Shown here: positions 14,495 to 22,461 of the stretch, piece by piece
Layout of the letters: every line of letters starts with the position of its first letter
Position numbering within the stretch: the stretch's first letter is position 1
NCBI RefSeq assembly: GCF_001045465.1
Contig: NZ_LFND01000005.1
Location: 186,001-250,000, forward strand
Origin: Chryseobacterium angstadtii
Lineage (GTDB): Bacteria; Bacteroidota; Bacteroidia; Flavobacteriales; Weeksellaceae
DNA length: 64,000 nucleotides
Direction of reading: 5' to 3'
Notes under the pieces: generated by a model
The model's database searches: none
The model's input: the letters and a program-made list of their open reading frames with translations, nothing else
What the model was told of the DNA's origin: nothing
Made by a program: the position numbers and the translations under genes

Positions 14495-17230
14495 ATGGAT
14501 TTGTTCTATTTAATTCCGGTTTTTGGTGTTGTCGCCCTGTTGTATACTTTTCTTCAGAGTAATTGGGTAAGTAAGCAGAATGCCGGAAATGAAAAAATGA
14601 AAACAATCAGCGGACATATCGCTGACGGTGCCATGGCCTTTCTAAAGGCTGAGTACAAGATTTTAACTTATTTCGTAGTGGTGGTAGCCATTCTACTGGC
14701 CGTAATGGGGCTCAGTAATTCCAATTCTCACTGGAGCATAGGTATTGCTTTTGCCGTTGGAGCTGTATTTTCTGCCCTCGCTGGATTTATCGGAATGAAA
14801 ATCGCCACCAAAGCCAATGTGAGAACCGCAGAAGCAGCCAAAACCTCACTTTCCAAAGCTTTAAAGGTTTCCTTCACAGGAGGCTCTGTAATGGGAATGG
14901 GAGTTGCCGGACTGGCAGTTCTTGGCTTAGGAGCCCTTTTTCTGATTATCAAGCAGATTTTTGCTCCCGATGCTACTGTAGACTCTCATGAAATGGAAAG
15001 AACCATTGAAATTCTTACAGGATTTTCTTTGGGGGCAGAATCCATTGCTCTTTTTGCAAGAGTGGGCGGAGGTATTTATACGAAAGCCGCCGATGTGGGA
15101 GCCGACCTGGTAGGAAAAGTAGAAGCAGGAATTCCTGAAGACGATCCCAGAAACCCCGCTACCATTGCTGATAACGTAGGAGATAACGTAGGAGATGTTG
15201 CAGGAATGGGAGCCGATTTATTTGGTTCGTATGTGGCAACCGTCCTGGCTACGATGGTTTTAGGCAGAGAAACAATGTCCGATGATTCTTTCGGAGGATT
15301 TGCACCTATTCTCCTTCCGATGCTGATTGCAGGAACAGGGATTATTTTCTCCATGCTGGGAACCCTTTTTGTAAGAATCAATGATAATGAAGGTTCATCT
15401 ACTTCCAGTGTGCAAAATGCCCTGAATTTAGGAAACTGGGGAAGTATTGTAATTACAGCCATCTCCTCTTACTTTTTGGTGACTTATCTTCTGCCTGAAA
15501 AAATGGTGCTCAGAGGTCACGAATTTACCAAAATGGGCGTTTTCGGAGCAATCATGGTGGGACTTGTCGTAGGAACTTTAATGAGTATTATTACAGAATA
15601 TTATACGGCGATGGGTAAAAGGCCAGTTTCAAGTATTGTAAGACAGTCTTCTACAGGACATGCCACGAATATTATCGGTGGTCTTGCGGTAGGAATGGAA
15701 TCTACCTTACTTCCGATTATTGTTTTGGCAGGAGGGATCTATGGATCTTATCTATGTGCCGGACTTTACGGTGTGGCTATTGCGGCTGCAGGAATGATGG
15801 CTACTACGGCTATGCAGCTTGCTATCGATGCATTCGGGCCTATTGCAGATAACGCGGGAGGAATTGCTGAAATGAGCGAACTTCCCAAAGAAGTCAGAGA
15901 AAAAACAGATATTCTTGATGCTGTAGGAAATACCACAGCTGCTACAGGAAAAGGATTTGCCATTGCCTCTGCAGCATTGACTGCTCTGGCTCTATTTGCC
16001 GCTTTTGTAGGAATTGCAGGAATCGACGGAATTGATATTTACAGAGCAGACGTTCTCGCAGGATTATTTGTAGGAGGAATGATTCCTTTCATATTCTCTT
16101 CACTGGCCATTACGGCAGTGGGACAGGCAGCTATGGCAATGGTAGAGGAAGTAAGAAGACAGTTCCGCGAGATTCCGGGGATTCTGGAAGGGAAAGCTCA
16201 GCCCGAATATGAAAAATGCGTAGCCATTTCCACAGATGCTTCCATCAAAAAAATGATCCTTCCCGGAGCTATTACCATTATTTCACCGCTTTTAATCGGT
16301 TTTATTTTTGGGCCTGAAGTTCTAGGAGGATTCCTGGCTGGAGCTACCGTATGCGGAGTTTTGATGGGAATGTTTCAGAATAATGCCGGAGGTGCCTGGG
16401 ATAATGCTAAAAAATCATTTGAAAAAGGAGTTGATATCAATGGCCAAACGTATTATAAAGGTTCAGAGCCACATAAAGCTTCGGTAACCGGTGACACGGT
16501 GGGAGATCCTTTTAAAGATACATCAGGACCGTCAATGAACATCCTTATTAAACTGATGTCTATCGTTTCATTAGTTATTGCCCCAACTTTGGCCGTATTG
16601 CATAAAGATAAAATTGAAGCCAACAGAAAGGCTAAACTTGAAACTCTGACAAAAGCTTCCCACGGAAGTTCAGCAACAGTGCATACAGATCTTCAGACAG
16701 CTTCTGTTTCTCCAAAAGAAATTAAAGGTCATCTGAATGAAAATGGAGATTTTGTGTATGAAACAGGAAATATTCAGGAAATAAAACTGAAAGGAGGAAA
16801 AACCATCACATTAGGAGAAGGAAGCAGACTGTTTCAATTATATAATGCAGTGGAACAGAAAGACCAGAAAGCAATGGATCCCAATAACTGGTATACGGTC
16901 GAAAATCTTTATTTCGAAACAGGGTCCAGTGATCTGAAAGCAGGATCGGAAGTACAGCTAAATAATCTGGCTGAAATTCTAAATGCCTATCCCGATTTGA
17001 AAATAAAACTGGGAGGCTATACAGATAATACAGGAAATGAAGAAAGCAATCAGAAGCTATCCAATCTGAGAGCTCAGACCGCAAAACTTAAACTTCTGGA
17101 ATTAGGAATTTCCGGTGACAGAGTAGAAGCGGAAGGCTACGGATCTCAGCATCCGGTTTGTGAAGCCAATGATACCGATGAATGTAAAGCCAAAAACAGA
17201 AGAATTGATGTAAGAGTTCTTGCTCTTTAA
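14495..17230 (+). CDS. hppA: Membrane-bound ion-pumping pyrophosphatase fused to an OmpA domain
   Basis: 911 residues. Residues 1-760 are a 16-helix membrane pyrophosphatase that couples PPi hydrolysis to ion export. The PPi/Mg site is visible as GGGIYTKAADVGADLVGKVE (about 191-210), DDPRNPATIADNVGDNVGD (216-234) and a second Asp cluster in the C-terminal half (about 700). GNTTAATGKG with A482 is the K+-dependent type. The gate Glu normally in helix 6 is absent (G244 and A248 at DLFGSYVATV); instead E182 sits in helix 5 (LGAESIALF), a Flavobacterium-type arrangement known for H+ pumping. Residues about 797-911 are an OmpA-like peptidoglycan-binding domain (NLYFETGSSDLKAGS...GYTDNTGNEESNQKLSNLRAQ...NRRIDVRV). 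The mPPase C-terminus faces the periplasm, so the domain could tether the pump to the wall. Confidence 0.95.
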   Translation: MDLFYLIPVFGVVALLYTFLQSNWVSKQNAGNEKMKTISGHIADGAMAFLKAEYKILTYFVVVVAILLAVMGLSNSNSHWSIGIAFAVGAVFSALAGFIGMKIATKANVRTAEAAKTSLSKALKVSFTGGSVMGMGVAGLAVLGLGALFLIIKQIFAPDATVDSHEMERTIEILTGFSLGAESIALFARVGGGIYTKAADVGADLVGKVEAGIPEDDPRNPATIADNVGDNVGDVAGMGADLFGSYVATVLATMVLGRETMSDDSFGGFAPILLPMLIAGTGIIFSMLGTLFVRINDNEGSSTSSVQNALNLGNWGSIVITAISSYFLVTYLLPEKMVLRGHEFTKMGVFGAIMVGLVVGTLMSIITEYYTAMGKRPVSSIVRQSSTGHATNIIGGLAVGMESTLLPIIVLAGGIYGSYLCAGLYGVAIAAAGMMATTAMQLAIDAFGPIADNAGGIAEMSELPKEVREKTDILDAVGNTTAATGKGFAIASAALTALALFAAFVGIAGIDGIDIYRADVLAGLFVGGMIPFIFSSLAITAVGQAAMAMVEEVRRQFREIPGILEGKAQPEYEKCVAISTDASIKKMILPGAITIISPLLIGFIFGPEVLGGFLAGATVCGVLMGMFQNNAGGAWDNAKKSFEKGVDINGQTYYKGSEPHKASVTGDTVGDPFKDTSGPSMNILIKLMSIVSLVIAPTLAVLHKDKIEANRKAKLETLTKASHGSSATVHTDLQTASVSPKEIKGHLNENGDFVYETGNIQEIKLKGGKTITLGEGSRLFQLYNAVEQKDQKAMDPNNWYTVENLYFETGSSDLKAGSEVQLNNLAEILNAYPDLKIKLGGYTDNTGNEESNQKLSNLRAQTAKLKLLELGISGDRVEAEGYGSQHPVCEANDTDECKAKNRRIDVRVLAL

Positions 17231-17248
17231 AATCATTCATATATATTG

Positions 17249-17275
17249 AAAGCACCGCCATCGCGGTGCTTTTTT
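17249..17275 (+). terminator. Intrinsic terminator after hppA
   Basis: AGCACCGC/GCGGTGCT stem with CATC loop, followed by six T. Confidence 0.9.
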
Positions 17276-17302
17276 ATGAAACAGTACAGAAACAGTACAA
17301 TT

Positions 17303-17580
17303 ATAATTTTAAAATGTACCGAGGCATAAAACCTATCGAAGTAATATCCAATTTTGTATTACTTTAATAAACGAAGTGGCTTTGTCTATCTTTAAGACAC
17401 TCAATAAGGTGAAAAATTCTTTGTCTATCTTTGCGATACATCATAATTTTAAGATGTACCGGGCATAAAACCTATCGAAGTAATATCCAATTTTGTATTA
17501 CTTTAATAAACGAAGTGGCTTTGTTTATCTTTAAGACACTCAATAAGGTAAAAAATTCTTTGTTTATCTTTGCGATAAAT
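17303..17580. repeat. 139-bp tandem direct duplication, noncoding
   Basis: Two almost identical copies, 17303-17442 and 17443-17580, differ by one indel and a few substitutions. Each contains GTACCG-GGCATAAAACCTATCG, then GAAGTAATATCC..., and two copies of CTTTGTnTATCTTT about 39 bases apart (17380, 17419, 17519, 17558). The second of each pair reads TATCTTTGCGATA and thus contains a perfect -7 element (17426-17433; 17565-17572). Copy 1 holds a 17-codon frame (17314-17367) broken by the indel in copy 2. No gene lies downstream on the plus strand before 18894, so a small RNA or antisense transcript into the aminotransferase 3' end is possible. Confidence 0.8.
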
Positions 17581-17664
17581 ATTAGGTTGCTAGTAATCAT
17601 TTGTTTGTGTTAAGCAGCTCAGGCCAATTATTATTTTTATGCTGAAAACACGGCAAAGTACAGT

Positions 17665-18804
17665 CTAAAGATTTCTCTGAAGATGTTCCAGGGCCTGAAT
17701 AATTATTTCATCTTTTTTAGCAAAACTGAACCGGATATAATCTGAGTTCTTCCGTGAATTATAAAAAGCGGAAAGCGGAAGACATGCTGTTTTTTTCTCT
17801 ACGGTTAACCACTTCGCAAACTCTACATCCGTCATTGTTTTGGAAATATTTCTGAAATTGACAATTTGAAAAACACTTCCTTCGGCTTTTTTTATAGCTT
17901 CCAAAGGAGTAGACGCTATCATTTCATTGAAGATATCCCTTTTCCGCTGCATGACCAACCGGTTTTCCGAAGAGTCAAATACTTCCAGATATTTGGCTAA
18001 AGCATATTGGGCAGGAGCATTGGCACTGTAGGAAATATATTGCTGATGGCATCTGAATTTGGCCGTCAGATCTTCAGAAGCAAGCATGTAACTGACTTTC
18101 CATCCGGAGGTATGAAACATTTTTCCAAATGAAAAAATACAGAATGTTCTGTTTTTCAGTTCAGGATGCAGAAAAGAACTGTAATGCTCAACGCCGTCAT
18201 AGCAATAGGTATCATAAATTTCTTCGGAAATAAGATAAATTTCCTGGTCCTTTATCAATTCATACAACTGATTCCAGTCGTCTTTTTTCCAGATGGTTCC
18301 GGTAGGATTTTGCGGAGAATTCACAATAATGGCCTTTGTCTTTTCAGAAATGCATTTTTGAAAAATCTCCCAGTCAATGGTAAAATTATCATCAAGATCA
18401 TAATAAACAGGAATACCTCCGTTGAGCACAACAGACGGTCCATACGTATAATAAGAAGGCTGGATAATAATCACTTCATCTCCCTGATTTAAAACTGATC
18501 TGAGGGCAGTATATAAAGCAAAGGTTGCACATGGAATGACTGTAACTTCATTCATCTTCAGAGAAATGCTGTGAAATCTTCCCGCATTGAATGCAATGAT
18601 ATTCTCAATCAGTAATGGATTGCCCGCAAGAGGCTCGTAATGATGGGTATCATGATCTGCGGCTTCTTTTAAAAATGCAGTTAGTCTTTCATCAATATCA
18701 AAATCCGGAAGTCCCAGGGAAAGATCAAAACTATTGTGCTTTACAGCGAGTTCAGACATTTCCGTGAAAAAGGAATAATGGGTAAATCCATAAATATTTT
18801 CCAT
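17665..18804 (-). CDS. PLP-dependent class I/II aminotransferase, probably methionine aminotransferase
   Basis: 379-residue cytosolic fold-type I aminotransferase. Seen: LSLGLPDFD near the N-terminus, HYEPLAGNPLL substrate region, PSYYTYGP, the Asn and Asp that bind PLP in NSPQNPTG (about 173-180) and ISEEIYD, and the Schiff-base Lys in SFGKMFHTSGWKVSY (about 236-250). The F-x-F-SFGK-x-FH-x-(T/S)GWK pattern and length are those of the YbdL/kynurenine-type methionine aminotransferases. Ends 85 bases after the tandem duplication; monocistronic. Confidence 0.87.
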   Translation of the reverse strand: MENIYGFTHYSFFTEMSELAVKHNSFDLSLGLPDFDIDERLTAFLKEAADHDTHHYEPLAGNPLLIENIIAFNAGRFHSISLKMNEVTVIPCATFALYTALRSVLNQGDEVIIIQPSYYTYGPSVVLNGGIPVYYDLDDNFTIDWEIFQKCISEKTKAIIVNSPQNPTGTIWKKDDWNQLYELIKDQEIYLISEEIYDTYCYDGVEHYSSFLHPELKNRTFCIFSFGKMFHTSGWKVSYMLASEDLTAKFRCHQQYISYSANAPAQYALAKYLEVFDSSENRLVMQRKRDIFNEMIASTPLEAIKKAEGSVFQIVNFRNISKTMTDVEFAKWLTVEKKTACLPLSAFYNSRKNSDYIRFSFAKKDEIIIQALEHLQRNL

Positions 18805-18893
18805 CTATATATTGCATTAATTCAAATATAATAAAAAATGCAGTTCATTACAGATTAAATAAAATTTGTTATTTTTAAGCAAATTATTATCAC

Positions 18894-19937
18894 ATGAAAA
18901 AAGTACTTCTTCCGCTGTTGGGACTGGCTTTAGCAGTCAGCTGTGGGACGACAAAATCTTCAGAAGCGGCCTCGGCTCAGTCCTCATCTGTAGCAAAAGG
19001 CGATAAAGCATTTCTATCTGCATACAAGATGATTAAAGCAGATGAATTAAAGAAAAACTTATACGTTATTGCATCCGATGAAATGGGTGGCAGAGATACC
19101 GGAAGCCCGGGCCAGAAAAAAGCAGGGGAATATATCGTTAATTACTATAAAGCTTTGGGAATAAGCTCTCCTAAGGCATTAGGATCCTATTATCAGAAGG
19201 TTCCTGCTGAATTTATGAAAAAAAGAGGCGGTGGAAATCTCCCGGATTCTGAAAACATTCTGGCTTTTATTGAAGGAAGCGAAAAACCTGAAGAAATTGT
19301 AGTAATTTCCGCTCATTACGATCACGTAGGAACTAAAAACGGAGTCGTTTATAACGGAGCCGATGATGATGGAAGCGGTACGGTAGCCGTTATGCAGATT
19401 GCAAAAGCATTTCAGGAAGCTAAAAAAGCCGGAAAAGGGCCTAAAAGATCCATTCTGTTCCTTCATGTGACAGGAGAGGAGCATGGTCTTTTCGGTTCTG
19501 AATACTACACCAGCAACCCTGTATTTCCACTGGCGAACACGGTAGTAGACCTTAATATTGACATGATTGGAAGGGACGATCAGGAGAACAGAGGAAAGCA
19601 GTATGTCTATGTGATAGGCTCTGAAATGCTGAGCTCTGAACTTAAAGTGATTAACGAAGCTGCCAATAAGAGATCCAATAATTTAGAATTAAACTATAAA
19701 TATGATGATCCGGGAGATCCACAACAGCTTTACTATCGTTCCGATCATTATAATTTTGCTAAAAACAATGTTCCGGTAGCCTTTTTCTTTGACGGAATTC
19801 ATGAAGATTATCACAAACCGACCGATGATCCCGAAAAAATTGATTATCCGCTGCTTGAGAAAAGAACCCAGCTTGTATTTACTACAGCTTGGGACATTGC
19901 CAACCGACCTGCAAGAATTGTAGTAGATAAAAAATAA
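18894..19937 (+). CDS. M28-family zinc aminopeptidase-like lipoprotein
   Basis: 347 residues. A lipoprotein signal peptide ends in the lipobox AVSC (Cys near residue 17), so it is probably anchored to the outer membrane facing the periplasm. Residues 40-345 are an M28 peptidase: ISAHYDHVG (first Zn His), NGADDDGSGTVAV (bridging Asp), TGEEHGLFGS (catalytic Glu and Zn Glu), NIDMIGRDD (Zn Asp), and the last Zn His in the EDYHKPTDD segment. All ligands are present, so it should be active on peptide N-termini. Confidence 0.92.
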   Translation: MKKVLLPLLGLALAVSCGTTKSSEAASAQSSSVAKGDKAFLSAYKMIKADELKKNLYVIASDEMGGRDTGSPGQKKAGEYIVNYYKALGISSPKALGSYYQKVPAEFMKKRGGGNLPDSENILAFIEGSEKPEEIVVISAHYDHVGTKNGVVYNGADDDGSGTVAVMQIAKAFQEAKKAGKGPKRSILFLHVTGEEHGLFGSEYYTSNPVFPLANTVVDLNIDMIGRDDQENRGKQYVYVIGSEMLSSELKVINEAANKRSNNLELNYKYDDPGDPQQLYYRSDHYNFAKNNVPVAFFFDGIHEDYHKPTDDPEKIDYPLLEKRTQLVFTTAWDIANRPARIVVDKK

Positions 19938-19946
19938 TTTTTTGGC

Positions 19947-20002
19947 TCAAAGCAAAGACGTAAAAAGTTTAGAATATGATAAAAAACGCGTCTTTGCTTT
20001 GA
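19947..20002. terminator. Long inverted repeat after the M28 gene
   Basis: TCAAAGCAAAGACG at 19947-19960 and its exact complement at 19989-20002, 28 bases apart. It may act as a terminator for the M28 gene, although the T tract after it is weak (AATTTATAATTTT). The word GCGTCTTTGC recurs in Flavobacteriia intergenic DNA in my memory. Confidence 0.5.
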
Positions 20003-20096
20003 CCAATTTATAATTTTCAAATTAAAATGTATCCCGCAGGAATTTATGTTGTAAAATCTCCTGAAACCAAATAATTAAATTGAACTTTGAATAAAT

Positions 20097-20537
20097 ATGC
20101 TGATTCGTGAAGCCATAGCGGAAGATATTCCGCAAATTCAAACCGTGAGAAATTCTGTGAAAGAAAATACCCTCTCAGATCCCGGATTGGTCACTAATGC
20201 CGACTGTGAAGAGTTTTTATTCAAACGTGGAAAAGGATGGGTTTGTGAAATAGATACCCGGATTGTGGGATTCTCTATCGTGGATCTTGAAGATAATAAT
20301 GTTTGGGCTCTTTTTTTACATCCTGATTTTGAAAATAAGGGAATCGGAAGAAAACTTCATGACATCATGCTGGACTGGTATTTTGAGCAAACCCAAAAAG
20401 ATCTCTGGCTGGGTGCATCTCCGGGTACAAGAGCGGAGATATTCTACAGAAAATCCGGCTGGCAGGAGAATGGGATGCATGGAGATGAAATCAGGTTTGA
20501 AATGAATTATAATAACTGGAAAACAAAAAGAAAATGA
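20097..20537 (+). CDS. GNAT-family N-acetyltransferase
   Basis: 146-residue acetyl-CoA-dependent acetyltransferase. N-terminal MLIREAIAEDIPQIQTVRN is the standard GNAT beta1-alpha1; GFSIVDLEDNNVWALFLHPDFENKGIGRKLHDIML holds motif A with the pyrophosphate-binding loop (N-K-G-I-G-R-K). C-terminal FYRKSGWQENG is motif B. Substrate unknown. Its stop overlaps the next ATG by 4 bases, so it heads a three-gene unit with the VOC and endonuclease-V-like genes. Confidence 0.9.
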   Translation: MLIREAIAEDIPQIQTVRNSVKENTLSDPGLVTNADCEEFLFKRGKGWVCEIDTRIVGFSIVDLEDNNVWALFLHPDFENKGIGRKLHDIMLDWYFEQTQKDLWLGASPGTRAEIFYRKSGWQENGMHGDEIRFEMNYNNWKTKRK

Positions 20538-20896
20538 AACAGGGAGTAAAATCTATAAGACCTTTCATCGGAGCTGAAAATTTTGAACTAAGCAGAAGGT
20601 TCTACAGAGACCTCGGCTTTGACGAAGTGATTCTTGAACCTAAATTATCCCTCTTTAAAAGACAGGAGACAGGGTTTTATCTTCAGGACTATTATGCCAA
20701 AGACTGGGTAGACAATACCATGATCTTTATGGAAGTAGAGAATACGGATGAATTCTGGAAAGAGCTTTTGTCTTTGAATCTTATTGAAAAATATGAAAAA
20801 GTGAGACTGACACCGATAAGAACAATGGAGTGGGGAAAGGAATGTTTTGTACATGATCCGTCCGGGATTTTGTGGCATTTCGGGGAATTTTTTTAA
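20534..20896 (+). CDS. Glyoxalase/bleomycin-resistance (VOC) family protein
   Basis: 120 residues, one VOC unit of two beta-alpha-beta-beta-beta modules: RPFIGAENFELSRRFYRDLGFDEV in the first half and CFVHDPSGILWHFGEF in the second. The family metal site is not intact: the first module has no obvious His ligand, and the DPSGILWHF segment is the usual C-terminal signature. It may bind a small molecule or an antibiotic rather than act as a glyoxalase. Coupled to the GNAT gene by ATGA overlap. Confidence 0.85.
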   Translation: MKQGVKSIRPFIGAENFELSRRFYRDLGFDEVILEPKLSLFKRQETGFYLQDYYAKDWVDNTMIFMEVENTDEFWKELLSLNLIEKYEKVRLTPIRTMEWGKECFVHDPSGILWHFGEFF

Positions 20897-20905
20897 GAAA
20901 GAAAG

Positions 20906-21406
20906 ATGATTTACGCTTTTGATACGTATTATTACGAAGACTATGCGAATACGGTATGTATTGCATTTGAAGACTGGATTTCTGAAAATGAATCCAAAAT
21001 TTATATTGAAAAAACAGACATCACCTCCGGATACGAGAGTGGTGCATTCTATAAACGGGAATTACCCTGTATTCTCAGCCTGCTGAAGAAAATTGAACTG
21101 AAACATGGAGATCTTATCATCGTAGACGGTTATGTGAGCCTTGATAATGAAGGGAAAATTGGTCTTGGAGGCTATCTGTATGAAGCTTTAGATCAGAAAT
21201 ATCCAATTATAGGCATTGCAAAGAATGAATTTGCATCGCCGGACTCACAACGAAGAACCGTTTTAAGAGGAGAAAGCAAAACACCGCTGTTTCTGACTGC
21301 AAAAGGAGCCGATGTGGATGAAATACTTCCTGAAGTTATTCGGATGTCCGGTTCTTACCGGATACCGGCTTTGCTGAAAAAGCTGGATCAATTGTCCAGA
21401 GCCTGA
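20906..21406 (+). CDS. Divergent, shortened endonuclease V-like protein
   Basis: 166 residues. Resembles endonuclease V, which nicks DNA near deaminated purines (inosine): first Asp in YAFDTYY (residue 6), the wedge and Glu region YESGAFYKRELPCIL (YxxGxFxxRExP, Glu about 53), central Asp in LIIVDGYV, Lys in GIAKNEF, and a YRIPALLKKLD end like the family's YRLPEPTR. It is about 50 residues shorter than the usual 210-230. The GH(R/K) segment that carries a catalytic His in E. coli appears as GAD (about residues 142-144), so activity is doubtful. Third gene of the GNAT-VOC unit, 9 bases after VOC. Confidence 0.75.
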   Translation: MIYAFDTYYYEDYANTVCIAFEDWISENESKIYIEKTDITSGYESGAFYKRELPCILSLLKKIELKHGDLIIVDGYVSLDNEGKIGLGGYLYEALDQKYPIIGIAKNEFASPDSQRRTVLRGESKTPLFLTAKGADVDEILPEVIRMSGSYRIPALLKKLDQLSRA

Positions 21407-21454
21407 TTATTTTCTAATTTCTTTTAGCCAAATTATTGTAGTTGTCAGATTTAT

Positions 21455-21480
21455 AGCAGATTAGTTCAATCTGCTTTTTT
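21455..21480 (+). terminator. Intrinsic terminator of the GNAT-VOC-EndoV unit
   Basis: AGCAGATT/AATCTGCT stem with 5-base loop followed by six T. Confidence 0.85.
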
Positions 21481-21551
21481 GTTACTAGCATTATTCTTGG
21501 AAAAGTGACAAATGTCATGCGCATGTTATTTTTATTGATTCTAAATAAATA

Positions 21552-21559
21552 TAAATTTG
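21552..21559 (+). promoter_or_regulatory. -7 element of the GEVED protein gene
   Basis: TAAATTTG, 22 bases before the ATG at 21582. Confidence 0.5.
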
Positions 21560-21581
21560 TCTCAAGAAAAATAAGCAATCC

Positions 21582-22376
21582 ATGAAGAAACTTTTTACTT
21601 TTTCAGCTGTGGTATTCTATATGATGATGAATGCGCAGTACTGTACTCCGGCTTTTCAATATGGAGCAGACAGTAATATGATCACCAACGTGAGTCTGGG
21701 AAGTATCAACAATGCATCGCCTTCTCAGTCGGGAAGTACGCAGGCTTATGAGAATTTCACCACATTATCCACGGATGTTCAAGCCGGAAACACCTATCAG
21801 ATATCCGTAAAAGGACCTTCCAGTACGTTTCCAAGTGATGTGGTTGTTTATATTGATTTTAACAGAAATAACAGTTTTGATGATGCAGGCGAGAGCTTCT
21901 ATATCGGAAGACTTGGAGCGGCCAACCCTTTCAATGCATTAACGATAACAAAGGATATTTCAATTCCGGCTAATGTAACGGCTGGGGTGACAAGAATGAG
22001 AGTGCTTAAAAACACAAATACGGCAGCCTATTCCAATCCCAATGCACCCAATTCTATCAGTACATCCTGTGATACGGGACTGAGAGCAGGACAAACAGAG
22101 GATTATGCACTGAATATACTGGCAGCGAATCTGTCAACATCTGAAGTGGTAAAGAAATCTTCTGTGAAAATATCACCCAATCCAACTTCCGGAACTGTCA
22201 ATATAAAAATGGAAGAAGCTCTTGAAAGCTATGAGATTTACAGCCTGTCAGGTCAGAAACTTGATGAAGGAAAATCGGCTCCTGTGCAGATGGAAAGCTT
22301 ATCACCCGGAACTTATCTTATTAAAATTTATACCAGAGATAAAAAAACAGTGACAGAAAAAATCATAAAAAAGTAG
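21582..22376 (+). CDS. Secreted GEVED-domain protein with T9SS sorting domain
   Basis: 264 residues. Signal peptide 1-18 (ends MMMNA|Q). Residues 20-180 form a GEVED-type beta-sandwich with DVVVYIDFNRNNSFDDAGESFY (Asp-rich, calcium-like loop) and the closing GQTEDYAL (the GEVEDY motif). Residues about 190-264 are the type IX secretion type A sorting domain: VKISPNPTSGTVNI...YEIYSLSGQKLDEG...LSPGTYLIKIYT...KIIKK. It should be exported by Sec and then T9SS and be attached at the cell surface or released. Adhesion is likely but unproven. Confidence 0.9.
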   Translation: MKKLFTFSAVVFYMMMNAQYCTPAFQYGADSNMITNVSLGSINNASPSQSGSTQAYENFTTLSTDVQAGNTYQISVKGPSSTFPSDVVVYIDFNRNNSFDDAGESFYIGRLGAANPFNALTITKDISIPANVTAGVTRMRVLKNTNTAAYSNPNAPNSISTSCDTGLRAGQTEDYALNILAANLSTSEVVKKSSVKISPNPTSGTVNIKMEEALESYEIYSLSGQKLDEGKSAPVQMESLSPGTYLIKIYTRDKKTVTEKIIKK

Positions 22377-22417
22377 AAACACTTATCTAATCATATCCAT
22401 ATCAATTTTTGTTTTTT

Positions 22418-22446
22418 AACCGGCAGAGCCTATCTGCCGGTTTTGT
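22418..22446. terminator. Terminator between convergent GEVED and SNF2 genes
   Basis: AACCGGCAGA/TCTGCCGGTT perfect 10-bp stem with 5-base loop, T-rich on the plus side and also on the minus side (AAAAAAC upstream), so it may serve both genes. Confidence 0.85.
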
Positions 22447-22461
22447 TTTGTATAAGATATT

